Assembly (NCBI GenBank): GCA_963710615.1
Contig: CAVQBF010000001.1
Location: forward strand, 372,001 to 436,000
Source of the DNA: GCA-2746605 sp963710615
GTDB lineage: Bacteria > Bacteroidota > Ignavibacteria > Ignavibacteriales > Melioribacteraceae
Direction: 5' to 3'
Length of the DNA: 64,000 nucleotides
The stretch's first letter is position 1. The number at the start of each line of letters is the position of its first letter. The translations under genes were made by a program, and so were the position numbers. Positions 45,497 to 54,219 of this stretch are shown here, one piece after another. Below the pieces are notes generated by a model. It saw only the letters and a list, made by a program, of their open reading frames with translations. It was not told the DNA's origin and did not search any database.

Positions 45497-45925
45497 ATGA
45501 AGTTTAGCATTATTTTAATAAATATTTATTTAATCATGAGTATGAATATTCTAGGCCAGGACTTTTCTAAACATAAATGGGAAAACCGTTTAATTATTAT
45601 TATTGCACAAGACATTAATAATTCGATCTATCAAAAACAGATTAAAGAATTTATTGCACATGAAGAAGGTCTTGTGGAAAGAAAGGTTTTGGTTTATCAA
45701 ATTTTACCTAAGAAGTATAAGATTGGTTTAAATCCTGGTATTAGTTGGGAGGAAAATTCTCACCATCAGGCGAAGGATATTCCTTTTGAAATTAGATTAA
45801 TTGGTCTTGACGGAAGTGTAAAATTATCTCAGAAAGAACTACTTACTTCAGATAAATTATTCTCTCTAATTGATCGGATGCCTATGCGTAGAATTGAAAT
45901 TGAAAAAAATAGAGAGCTTGATTAA
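45497..45925 (+). CDS. DUF4174 secreted protein
   Basis: A 142 aa protein with a signal peptide (IILINIYLIMSMNILGQ) and a thioredoxin-like DUF4174 domain: HKWENRLIIIIAQDINNSIYQKQIKEF and EIRLIGLDGSVKLSQKELL. No active Cys pair is present. Family members are exported and of unknown function. The DUF429 gene follows after six bases. Confidence 0.82.
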   Translation: MKFSIILINIYLIMSMNILGQDFSKHKWENRLIIIIAQDINNSIYQKQIKEFIAHEEGLVERKVLVYQILPKKYKIGLNPGISWEENSHHQAKDIPFEIRLIGLDGSVKLSQKELLTSDKLFSLIDRMPMRRIEIEKNRELD

Positions 45926-45931
45926 AAGTGT

Positions 45932-46667
45932 ATGGCAATGAGTATTGCAGGAATTGACGGTTGTAGAAAAGGTTGGTTAATGGTTAAATATTCTGATAAT
46001 ATTTATAGCTATGGAGTATACGAAAACATTGCAGAATTAGTTAAGGATAATAAAGATCTTGAAAGAATTCTTGTTGATATGCCAATAGGATTAAGTTCAA
46101 AAAAAATGATAAGAACTGTTGAAAAGAAGTTAAGGAGCAAACTTAAATATAGACACGCCTCTGTTTTCAATCCTCCATGCAGAGAGGCATTAAATGAAAA
46201 TAACTATTTAGCCGCTAAACGATAGAAATATTGAGGTTGAGGGTAAAAGTATATCAATTCAATCTTTCAACATCAGTAATAAAATTAAAGAATTGGATGA
46301 ATTTTTGAGTAAGAATCCTGAGAAAGAAATTATTGAAAGTCATCCCGAATTATGCTTTAAGTATTTGAATAATGGCAATGTTCTGCTATCAAAAAAATCA
46401 GAAGATATTGGACTGAGCGAGAGAAAAAACATTTTATATCATTATGATGAAAGACTAAAAGAGTTATTTAATCTTATTGAACAAAATACACTTAGAAAAG
46501 ATGTTGCACGTGATGATATTGCTGATGCAATATGTTTATGTTTAGTAAATAAATTAGGCAGAAGAAACCAGTTATCATTTATAGAGGATAATAACACATT
46601 GGATGAAAGGGACATTAAAATTAGAATAGCATATTACTCAGAAAATTCTGTTTTAGTAAATGCTTAA
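45932..46667 (+). CDS. DUF429 protein (frameshifted)
   Basis: Two open frames form one DUF429 protein of about 245 aa, an RNase H-like fold. The N-terminal half has IAGIDGCRKGWLMVKY, LVDMPIGL and RHASVFNPPCREAL; the C-terminal half has KSISIQSFNISNKIKELDEFL, IIESHPELCFKYLN and RDDIADAICLCL. The halves are joined if one A is removed from AAA at 46217-46219, giving NYLAANDRNIEVEGKS. Acidic residues of the fold are kept, so an intact protein with a sequencing error is likely. Function unknown; it may be a nuclease. Confidence 0.8.
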
Positions 46668-46695
46668 AAAAATAATTTTTTAATAAAAACAAATT

Positions 46696-46944
46696 ATGAA
46701 CAAAACTAGAAAACAACCACTCTCTGAAGCAGAAATAAGTTATATTATTGAAATGGCATGGATGGACAATCTGCCTTTTGAAGCTATCAAACATCAGTTT
46801 GGTTTATTAGAAAAGGATGTTAAGAAATTAATGCGTAAACATTTGAAGAGATCCAGTTTTATAATGTGGAGAAAAAGAGTAACAAGTAAAGTGAGTAAGA
46901 AACACAGTAGTAAAAATAAAATTGCACATAATGTAGCGAAGTAA
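46696..46944 (+). CDS. TIGR03643 family protein
   Basis: An 82 aa protein with LSEAEISYIIEMAWMDNLPFEAIKHQFGLLEKDVKKLMR then SSFIMWRKRV, which I recognise as TIGR03643. The first 50 residues look like a helix-turn-helix and the tail is Lys-rich, so nucleic-acid binding is possible. The family clusters with DUF2256 and photolyase genes in light-response islands. Twelve bases separate it from the next start. Confidence 0.87.
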   Translation: MNKTRKQPLSEAEISYIIEMAWMDNLPFEAIKHQFGLLEKDVKKLMRKHLKRSSFIMWRKRVTSKVSKKHSSKNKIAHNVAK

Positions 46945-46955
46945 TAATCAGAACA

Positions 46956-48054
46956 ATGAAGTTTGAAACAAATTATAATAAAATAGTTTCTCTAATCGAT
47001 AAAGTTGATCCATTGTCGTATGGTAAAACAAGGAATTATATTGATGGGAGATGTAACATACTTATCTCCATACATTTCAAGGGGTGTGATCTCTACAAAA
47101 TTTGTTCTCGAGAAAATATTAAGTAAAGGATATGATCCGAACAAAATTGAAAAATTTATCCAAGAGTTAGCTTGGAGAGATCATTGGCAATTAGTTTGGA
47201 AGAATAAGGGAAAACTCATTAATAATGATTTAAAGTCTAAGCAAGATGAAGTTGAGCACTATTTCATTCCAAAGTCAATTGTAAATGCTTGCACTACAAT
47301 AGATGCTATTGATCACTCAATAAATAAATTATATAATACTGGTTATATGCATAACCATGTTAGAATGTACGTTGCTTCTTTAGCTTGCAATATTGCTAAA
47401 AGTCATTGGAGTTTACCAGCAAAATGGATGTATTATCATTTGTTTGACGCTGACTGGGGAAGCAATGCCTTAAGTTGGCAGTGGGTAGCCGGTTCAAACA
47501 GCAAGAAAAAATATTATGCAAACCAAAAGAATATAAATAAGTTTTGTTACACAGAGCAGCAAGAAACTTTCTTAGATGTATCTTATGAAGATTTAATGGG
47601 TATCATTATTCCTGAAGAACTAAGTGAATTGTTGGATTTGAAACTAACCACTTCACTTCCAAATAAAAAGGAAATAGTGATAGATTCGCAATTGCCTACT
47701 TTAATTTATAACTTTTATAATCTTGACCCTAACTGGAAATCAGATTTAGAAGCTAATCGAATTCTACTTCTTGAACCTTCTATATTTAACGATTATCCAA
47801 TTTCTGATCAAACATTAGACTTTGTTTTAGAATTATCAAAAAATATTAGATCAATACAAATATTTGTCGGTGAATTTAATGAACTTGCTAGTAATTCAAA
47901 TATTTCTAATATATACTTTAAAGAACATCCATTAAATACTCATTATACTGGCACAGCAGAAAGCAGAGATTGGATGTTTGAGGTGCATGGTGATTATTCA
48001 TCATTCTTCTCTTTTTGGAATAAATGTAAAAAAGAACTTAAACAAATAGTTTAA
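46956..48054 (+). CDS. photolyase-like FAD-binding domain protein without antenna domain (frameshifted)
   Basis: Contains the FAD-binding helical domain of cryptochromes/photolyases: YLSPYISRGVISTKFVLE, FIQELAWRDHWQLVW, TGYMHNHVRMYVAS and WGSNALSWQWVAGS. The usual N-terminal antenna domain is absent. The C-terminal 140 residues (NWKSDLEANRILLLEPSIF onwards) look like an alpha/beta domain. The start at ATG 46956 (MKFETNYNKIVSLIDKVDPL) reaches the main frame if one G is removed from GGG at 47046-47048, restoring NYIDGDVTYL; the literal open frame begins at 47005. Length about 365 aa. Likely a flavoprotein light sensor or repair partner. Confidence 0.82.
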
Positions 48055-48079
48055 TTAGAAAATGAGGCGAAAAATTTAA

Positions 48080-48481
48080 ATGAAAAATATTATTATTAGC
48101 TACATACTTACAACAATTGTATTTTTAATTATCGATCTGTTGTGGCTGGGAGTTATTGCCAAAGATCTCTATAGAAAATATTTAGGAAGCTTTTTATCTG
48201 AGAATGTTAATTGGACAGCTGCAATAATATTCTATTTACTTTATATTGTGGGTATTTCAATATTTGCAATTTATCCTGCTGTAAATAAGGACTCTGTTGT
48301 TAACGCAATATTACTTGGTGGTTTATTTGGTTTCTTTTGCTATGCAACGTATGATTTAACAAATTTAGCAACCTTAAAAGACTGGCCACTAAAAATTGTT
48401 TTCATTGATATTATATGGGGAGCTATTTTAACTGCCTCCGTAAGTGTTTCAGGTTTTTATATTGTTAAATTTTTAAAATAA
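48080..48481 (+). CDS. DUF2177 membrane protein
   Basis: A 133 aa protein with four membrane spans: IISYILTTIVFLIIDLLWLGVIA, IIFYLLYIVGISIFAIYPA, LGGLFGFFCYATYDLTNLATL and WGAILTASVSVSGFYIV. The YATYDLTN segment is the DUF2177 signature. No function is established. It sits inside the light island with short gaps to its neighbours. Confidence 0.88.
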   Translation: MKNIIISYILTTIVFLIIDLLWLGVIAKDLYRKYLGSFLSENVNWTAAIIFYLLYIVGISIFAIYPAVNKDSVVNAILLGGLFGFFCYATYDLTNLATLKDWPLKIVFIDIIWGAILTASVSVSGFYIVKFLK

Positions 48482-48500
48482 GTTTTATTATTTTAAAATT

Positions 48501-50306
48501 ATGAAGAATTCCAAAACAAAAATAATAAATGGAAAGCATCTATATTATTCTTTTCTTGCTGGAGGGAATAGTGTCCTTCAAAACCAGAAAGAGTTAAATA
48601 GAATAAATGTATTTCCAGTGAGTGATAAAGATACGGGAACCAATCTTGCGTCTACAATTAGATCTGTAATTGATAATCTGAAGCCGCACAAATCTTATAA
48701 AACAACAATTGATAATATTGCTGAAGCTGCTTTAATTGGTGCAAGAGGAAATTCGGGAGTAATTTTTGCGCAGTTCTTTTATGGACTAAGTCAAGAGACG
48801 CATAAAAAATCATTTATTAATCTTTCTGAATTTGCTCGGAGTGTTAAGGATTCAATTCCTTATATCTACCAAGCTGTTTCAAATCCTGTAGAAGGAACAA
48901 TTCTTACAGTAATAAAGGACTGGTCTTCATATCTAAATCATCAAAAAGATATAATCCACGACTTTAAATTAGTCCTAAATAATTCAGTCGAGGTTTTGGA
49001 AAAGTCATTATGGGAAACCACAACCAAGTTAAAAGAACTTAATAAACATGGATTTGTTGACGCTGGGGCTAAAGGATTTGTAGTTTTCATTAAAGGAATA
49101 ATTGATTTTATTAATAATAGAAATGTTAAAAATCTATCTCAAAACCAAAATCATGATCTTTCTATTGTTCATAGTGAAGAAATTGTTGATGGTGATATAC
49201 CTTATAGATACTGTACGGAAGCAATTATTAAAAATTTAAGTATAGCTAAAGAAGAACTTAAATCAGAATTAAATAAGAATGGTGATTCAGTTGTTGTAGC
49301 AGGCTCAGAAAAGCTCAGCCGTATTCATATACATACAAATCATCCCTCAAAACTTTTTTACAAATTAAAAGATATAGGTACCATAACATATCAAAAAGTT
49401 GATGATATGATTAGGCAGCAAGAGGTATCCACAAAAAGAAAGTGGAAAATTGCTGTATTAACCGATTCTACTTGTGATTTGTCACAAGAACTTCTTGACT
49501 ACTATCAAATTAATATGGTTCCAATTAACCTAAACTTTGGCGACAGTCATTATTTAGATAAAGTAACAATTCAGCCCGAACAATTTTATAGTTTGCTTGA
49601 AAGCAGCGAGGAGTTTCCTAAGACTTCTCAAATTAATGAACATTCCTTTATGGGAGTTTACTCACATTTAGCATCTCATTATGATGCAATAATTGCTCTT
49701 CATCTTACTTCTCAGTTTAGCGGTACTTATTTGAGTAGTAAAAAAGCGGCGGATAGAATCAGCAAAGAATTTAATAAACCTGTTTATGTGTTTGATTCAA
49801 GGAATTTATCAGGTGCTCTCGGATTGTTAGTGCTAAAAACTTCTCAAGCAATTGAGGAAGGTAAATCTTATGAAGAAATTATTAAATCCCTTGAGAAATG
49901 GAGGGAGAATTCCAAAATTTTTGTAAGTGTTAAAGACTTAAAATATATGATTAAGGGTGGGCGAGTTTCAAAGCCTAAAGGATTTATTGCAAATGCACTT
50001 GGGCTAAATCCTGTAATATCAATGGATGAGTATGGAAAATCATTGCTATTTGGAAAAACGTTCAGTCAGAATTCAAGCTTAAATAAGATTTTCAAACACA
50101 TTGCAAAATTGAAGAAGACAAAATCTATATGGAATTATATTATCCTTCATGCACACAATCAGGAAGGAGCAATAGAAGTAGAAGCCAAAATGATTGAAAT
50201 TGTACAAAAGAAACCTATATCTGTTGTTGATATCTCTCCAGTAATAGGAATGCATGCTGGTAATGGTGCTGTTGCAATATCTTTATTATTTAATAGTGGA
50301 GATTAA
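48501..50306 (+). CDS. DAK2-DegV fusion protein
   Basis: A 601 aa protein with two domains. Residues 5-200 form a DAK2/DhaL-like domain with INVFPVSDKDTGTNLAST and GARGNSGVIFAQ, the nucleotide and Mg-binding signature. Residues 315-600 form a DegV fatty-acid-binding domain with AVLTDSTCDLSQELLDYY and VFDSRNLSGALGLLVL. This is the domain layout of FakA-linked fatty acid kinase plus FakB-like protein, fused. A role in phosphorylating fatty acids is likely by family, and its presence in a light island is interesting. Confidence 0.85.
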   Translation: MKNSKTKIINGKHLYYSFLAGGNSVLQNQKELNRINVFPVSDKDTGTNLASTIRSVIDNLKPHKSYKTTIDNIAEAALIGARGNSGVIFAQFFYGLSQETHKKSFINLSEFARSVKDSIPYIYQAVSNPVEGTILTVIKDWSSYLNHQKDIIHDFKLVLNNSVEVLEKSLWETTTKLKELNKHGFVDAGAKGFVVFIKGIIDFINNRNVKNLSQNQNHDLSIVHSEEIVDGDIPYRYCTEAIIKNLSIAKEELKSELNKNGDSVVVAGSEKLSRIHIHTNHPSKLFYKLKDIGTITYQKVDDMIRQQEVSTKRKWKIAVLTDSTCDLSQELLDYYQINMVPINLNFGDSHYLDKVTIQPEQFYSLLESSEEFPKTSQINEHSFMGVYSHLASHYDAIIALHLTSQFSGTYLSSKKAADRISKEFNKPVYVFDSRNLSGALGLLVLKTSQAIEEGKSYEEIIKSLEKWRENSKIFVSVKDLKYMIKGGRVSKPKGFIANALGLNPVISMDEYGKSLLFGKTFSQNSSLNKIFKHIAKLKKTKSIWNYIILHAHNQEGAIEVEAKMIEIVQKKPISVVDISPVIGMHAGNGAVAISLLFNSGD

Positions 50307-50310
50307 AATT

Positions 50311-51087
50311 ATGTTTAATGTATTTTTGCAAGGATTTTTATTACTACTTTCTCTGCTTACACTTTTATGGATTGTTAGTGTAATTATTAAAGATGCAAGT
50401 ATAGTTGATATTTTTTGGGGAATGACGTTTGTAGTTACTAACATTTATTATTTTATTGCCACTAATGATTTTTATACAAGAAAAATAATCTTATTAGTTC
50501 TTGTAACTCTTTGGGGAGTAAGACTTTCAATATTCCTTGCTTTTAGAAATATTGGAAAAGGGGAAGATTACCGTTATCAGGAATGGAGAAAGAAATATGG
50601 ACCAGAACGCTATTGGTGGTTCAGCTTTTTTCAAGTCTACTTACTTCAAGGCATTTTTAGCATAATAGTTTCTATTACCTTACTTGGTGCTAATTTCAGT
50701 ACACAAAATAATGATCTAAATTGGTTAGACTTTCTTGCGATATTAGTTTGGTTAATTGGATTTACTTTTGAAGCCGGTGGTGATTATCAACTTGCAAAAT
50801 TTAAGAAGAACCCTGAAAATAAAGGGAAGGTTTTAAATACCGGTTTTTGGAAATATACAAGACATCCTAATTATTTTGGTGATTCTGCAGTTTGGTGGGC
50901 ATATGCAATTTTCTCTATTGCTGCAGGTAGCTACTGGACAATCGTTGGTTCTTTTATTATGACTTTCTTGCTTCTTAAAGTATCCGGTGTTGCCTTATTA
51001 GAAAAATCATTAAAGGCAGGTAAACCTGAATATAATGAATATATAAAAAAAACAAATTCATTTCTTCCATGGTTCCCTAAAAAATAA
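50311..51087 (+). CDS. DUF1295 membrane protein
   Basis: A 258 aa protein from ATG 50311 (the frame opens earlier, inside the DegV gene). It has six to seven membrane spans and the SAM-binding C-terminal region of DUF1295/steroid 5-alpha-reductase-like proteins: YRYQEWRKKYG, LNTGFWKYTRHPNYFGDSAVWWAYA and LEKSLKAGKPEYNEYIKKTNSFLPWFP. In LitR/CarH-linked clusters DUF1295 genes are common. The substrate is unknown; methylation or reduction of a lipid has been suggested for the fold. Confidence 0.9.
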   Translation: MFNVFLQGFLLLLSLLTLLWIVSVIIKDASIVDIFWGMTFVVTNIYYFIATNDFYTRKIILLVLVTLWGVRLSIFLAFRNIGKGEDYRYQEWRKKYGPERYWWFSFFQVYLLQGIFSIIVSITLLGANFSTQNNDLNWLDFLAILVWLIGFTFEAGGDYQLAKFKKNPENKGKVLNTGFWKYTRHPNYFGDSAVWWAYAIFSIAAGSYWTIVGSFIMTFLLLKVSGVALLEKSLKAGKPEYNEYIKKTNSFLPWFPKK

Positions 51088-51089
51088 CT

Positions 51090-51362
51090 ATGGTTGATTT
51101 TATAAAAGAAAATATTTGGCTTATTCTTTTCATTGTTTGGGGTTTGCCTCTTACTCACTACCGAAGCAAATTTAGAAAAATGGTTTATCAGACTGAAGAT
51201 TGGCGCATAAATTTAAAACCAGTTTTTTTAAAAGAGCTAAAAGGGCTTTTTACTAATCTTTATCCGGATAATTTGAAATACAAAAAATTAAGAAATTTTT
51301 ATTTATTCTATCTAGCTGTGTATTTACTCCTATTTTTACTCTACAATTTCAATTCTAGTTGA
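51090..51362 (+). CDS. small membrane protein of unknown function (90 aa)
   Basis: Starts two bases after the DUF1295 stop. Two spans, WLILFIVWGLPL and FYLFYLAVYLLLFLLY, flank a basic loop (YRSKFRKMVYQTEDWRINLKP). The tight spacing implies it belongs to the same operon and may act with DUF1295. I do not recognise the family. Confidence 0.7.
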   Translation: MVDFIKENIWLILFIVWGLPLTHYRSKFRKMVYQTEDWRINLKPVFLKELKGLFTNLYPDNLKYKKLRNFYLFYLAVYLLLFLLYNFNSS

Positions 51363-51429
51363 ATCAAGAATTCAGAATTTAGTTATGTTCTGTAATTCAA
51401 TTTTCTAATTAATAACGAAAGGAATTTAA

Positions 51430-51836
51430 ATGAATATATTTTTGTCAACCCTACTTATTTATTTTAATTTTTCAATTTTTACCTTAAATAATGATCAAAA
51501 TGAGTCCCCAGATCTAAATGTATTAGTTGGAACATGGGAATTAGATATGAGTCCAGAAAATACTTCCGACGCAAATTTTGCAATGATGGAAATAACAAAA
51601 GTGACAAATAATTCACTTGAGGGATTTTTCTATCGAGAGGGAGTTGAAATACAAGAGGGAAGAATAAATACTCAAACCGGAATTATTTATGCTGCTCTAA
51701 TTTCAGGAGATAACAGTGGGCAGTATAATACTGCTTTTTATTATCAGAGATGGTATTCTCTTTGGGACAACACATTCTCTTTCCAGAGATTTTCTTGCTG
51801 TTTGGACAGCTACCAAATTAGATTAAATACTCTTAT
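51430..51836 (+). CDS. secreted lipocalin-like small protein (frameshifted)
   Basis: A hydrophobic N terminus and the VLVGTWELDMSPENTSDANFAMMEI start suggest a small beta-barrel domain. The literal frame runs to 51852, but a +1 shift near 51745-51750 breaks it. With one base fewer the tail reads DGILFGTTHSLSRDFLAVWTATKLD, a much more barrel-like ending, and stops at TAA 51834. About 134 aa repaired. Last gene of the rightward block. Function unknown. Confidence 0.65.
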
Positions 51837-51924
51837 AAATTCACTTTGCTGAAAAATCTATAGCAGAAATTTTGACTAATTAGTGTTACTCAGATATTCA
51901 GCAAAGTTTAATCTATTTATTATC

Positions 51925-53016
51925 CTATAATTTCTTATTAGTTACATCTGTGCATGGATAATCAGTATATCCCTTTTCACCTGGAGTATAAAAAGTATTT
52001 ACATCCGGTTCATTTAATTTTAAGTCGTTTTCTAATCTGTAAACTAAATCTGGATTAGAAATAAACAGACGTCCGAATGCTATAAGATCTCCCTTATTTT
52101 CATTAAGAACAGTTTCGGCTCTCTCTTTATCAAATCCTCCGCTTGCTATAATTGTTCCTCCAAAAGCATTTCGAATTTTTGATTTTACTGATTCAGTTAC
52201 TTCAGGAGCTCCCATTGAAGAATGATCAACAATGTGAATATAGGTAAGACCTAATTTGCCTAACTCAGCAGATAAATATGAGTATGTTTCTTCAATATCA
52301 TTAAATTGTTCCATTCCATTAAATGCTCCGTAAGGTGAAAGTCTGATTGCAGTTCTATCAAAGCCAATAGCTTCTCCCATTTTTTTTGCTGTTTCAATTG
52401 CAAATCTACATCTGTTTTCAATAGAACCGCCATATTTGTCAGATCTTTTATTTGAAGCTGTATTAATAAACTGATCGACTAAATAACCATTAGCCCCATG
52501 AATTTCAACTCCGTCAAATCCGGCGTCAATTGCATTTTTTGCAGCTTGAACATATTCATTCTGAGCAGTTTCAATATCTTCTAAAGTCATTTCTCTCGGT
52601 GTGGGATATGGCTGCATTCCCAAAGTATCTGTATACATTTCACCATCAGTAGCAACTGCTGAAGGGGCTACTACCTCAGCTCCTTTTGGTAAGTTTTCAG
52701 AATGTGAAACCCTTCCTGTATGCATAAGCTGGATAAATATTTTACTATTATTTTCATGAACAGCATTAGTTATTTTTTTCCAACCTTCCACTTGCACTTG
52801 ATTAAATATTCCCGGAATTCTCGGATATCCTAATCCATTTGGTGAAGGAGAAGTGCCTTCAGTAATTATTAAACCAGCACCCGATCTTTGTTTATAATAT
52901 TGAACCATAAGATCATTTGGAATATTATTAATTGCTCTTGATCTTGTCAGTGGGGCCATTACTACTCTATTTTTTAGTTTAATTTTTCCCAACATGTATT
53001 CTGTTAGTAGTTTCAT
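51925..53016 (-). CDS. Old Yellow Enzyme family alkene reductase
   Basis: A 363 aa FMN-dependent TIM-barrel enzyme. Typical segments are MAPLTRSRA, GLIITEGTSPSPNGLGYP, FIQLMHTGRVSH, FDGVEIHGANGYLVDQFI and the C-terminal ASGGFD and FGRLFISNP. The family reduces C=C bonds next to carbonyls with NAD(P)H, removing reactive electrophiles; NemA is the model. It is the last gene of the leftward block that begins at the TonB receptor. Confidence 0.95.
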   Translation of the reverse strand: MKLLTEYMLGKIKLKNRVVMAPLTRSRAINNIPNDLMVQYYKQRSGAGLIITEGTSPSPNGLGYPRIPGIFNQVQVEGWKKITNAVHENNSKIFIQLMHTGRVSHSENLPKGAEVVAPSAVATDGEMYTDTLGMQPYPTPREMTLEDIETAQNEYVQAAKNAIDAGFDGVEIHGANGYLVDQFINTASNKRSDKYGGSIENRCRFAIETAKKMGEAIGFDRTAIRLSPYGAFNGMEQFNDIEETYSYLSAELGKLGLTYIHIVDHSSMGAPEVTESVKSKIRNAFGGTIIASGGFDKERAETVLNENKGDLIAFGRLFISNPDLVYRLENDLKLNEPDVNTFYTPGEKGYTDYPCTDVTNKKL

Positions 53017-53083
53017 TATGTTTCCCTTTATTTTGTTTTTATTTATTTAAATATAATTACTAGAATTTCGCTTTGTTATAGTA

Positions 53084-54219
53084 TTAGTATCCTGTTAATT
53101 CAACATAACCATCTGCCTAAAATATTTTTACCATTGTTTAGTACCAGAAACTTCTACTGATCCCTCCCAATATTTTACCGCAACGTCCATAAATTGATTC
53201 TTTAGTGCTGGTTTTATTGTAAGAGATAGATTTCTTTTAGGTATTTCCAAAAGCCAGCCTGATGGGTATTTAGTTCCCAGAGGAGAAGTCCAATAATCGT
53301 TGACTTTCAAAATTACATCTTCTTTTCTGTAAGAAATTTTGTTTCCTAATGAATCAACAATTACTCCTTTGCTAAAATTGTCTGCAGTTCCATCAATCTT
53401 TCTCATTTGGTAATACATAAGCTCTGTATTATGATTCAATTGTAATGCAAACCAATCCCAACCGACTTGATCTTTTCCCAAAGCACTGGTGCTCCACTCT
53501 CTGTCCATCCAAGAATTTCCGTTTACTTCATATTTATCGTTATTTAAGGTTATAGTTCCTTTGGTTTCAAGCCGGGTATATGAATAATAATAAGAGGCAT
53601 TACCAATCTCACTTCCTTTTTGACTTAATCCATTATCTCCTTGAAGTACTTTTGGTTTCAGGGCTTTTAGCATTAAATTAATTTTTACATTTTCCATTTC
53701 AGATATGATTTTAAGTTTAGGCAGATCAAAGAAAATTGAATCACCAACTTGAATTATCTCCCAGTCTTCTATCCAAACATTAAATTTATTTTCGATGGTA
53801 GCACCGGCAAGATTATTTCCGTTCCTGCTAAACTTTTCATCAAAATAAAATTCATCATTATCAATATCAGAAACTGCAAAATGTCCCATATACATCTGGT
53901 TTGATTTCCATCTTGAGCTACTTCTGACATTATAGGGAGCTAGAGCAGTTCTGAAAATGGTAAATTGATAACCAAACTTCTTGCTATCGGCTGTTGTTAG
54001 ATTTCCTGTAAAGTACCACCATTCAGTTTTAAACTTTTCATGCGGACCATGATCAGCCGGAAAATTAAAGTTAATTGGATCAACCGCTTTAGCAAAACCA
54101 GTAGATTCAAAATTGCCCATGGCTTTTGAGACTTGGATATTAGTCTCTTTTCCAATTTCTATTTTCTTTTCAGTGCAGGCGAAAAATAGTAACCCGATTA
54201 GAATGAATATGAGTTTCAT
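53084..54219 (-). CDS. CrtC/AttH-like lipocalin-family lipoprotein (frameshifted tail)
   Basis: A protein of about 377 aa with a lipobox (GLLFFACTE) and the lipocalin-like core of carotenoid 1,2-hydratase/AttH: FPADHGPHEKFKTEWWYFTGNL, WMDREWSTSAL and VGWDWFALQL. The literal frame ends at 53128 (SGTKQW). Removing single bases at 53136 and 53114 gives NGKNILGDGYVELTGY ending at 53084, the usual family ending, so two +1 errors are likely. Beside the permease it resembles the ABC-AttH arrangement of export systems. CrtC activity on carotenoids is possible but not shown. Confidence 0.83.
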
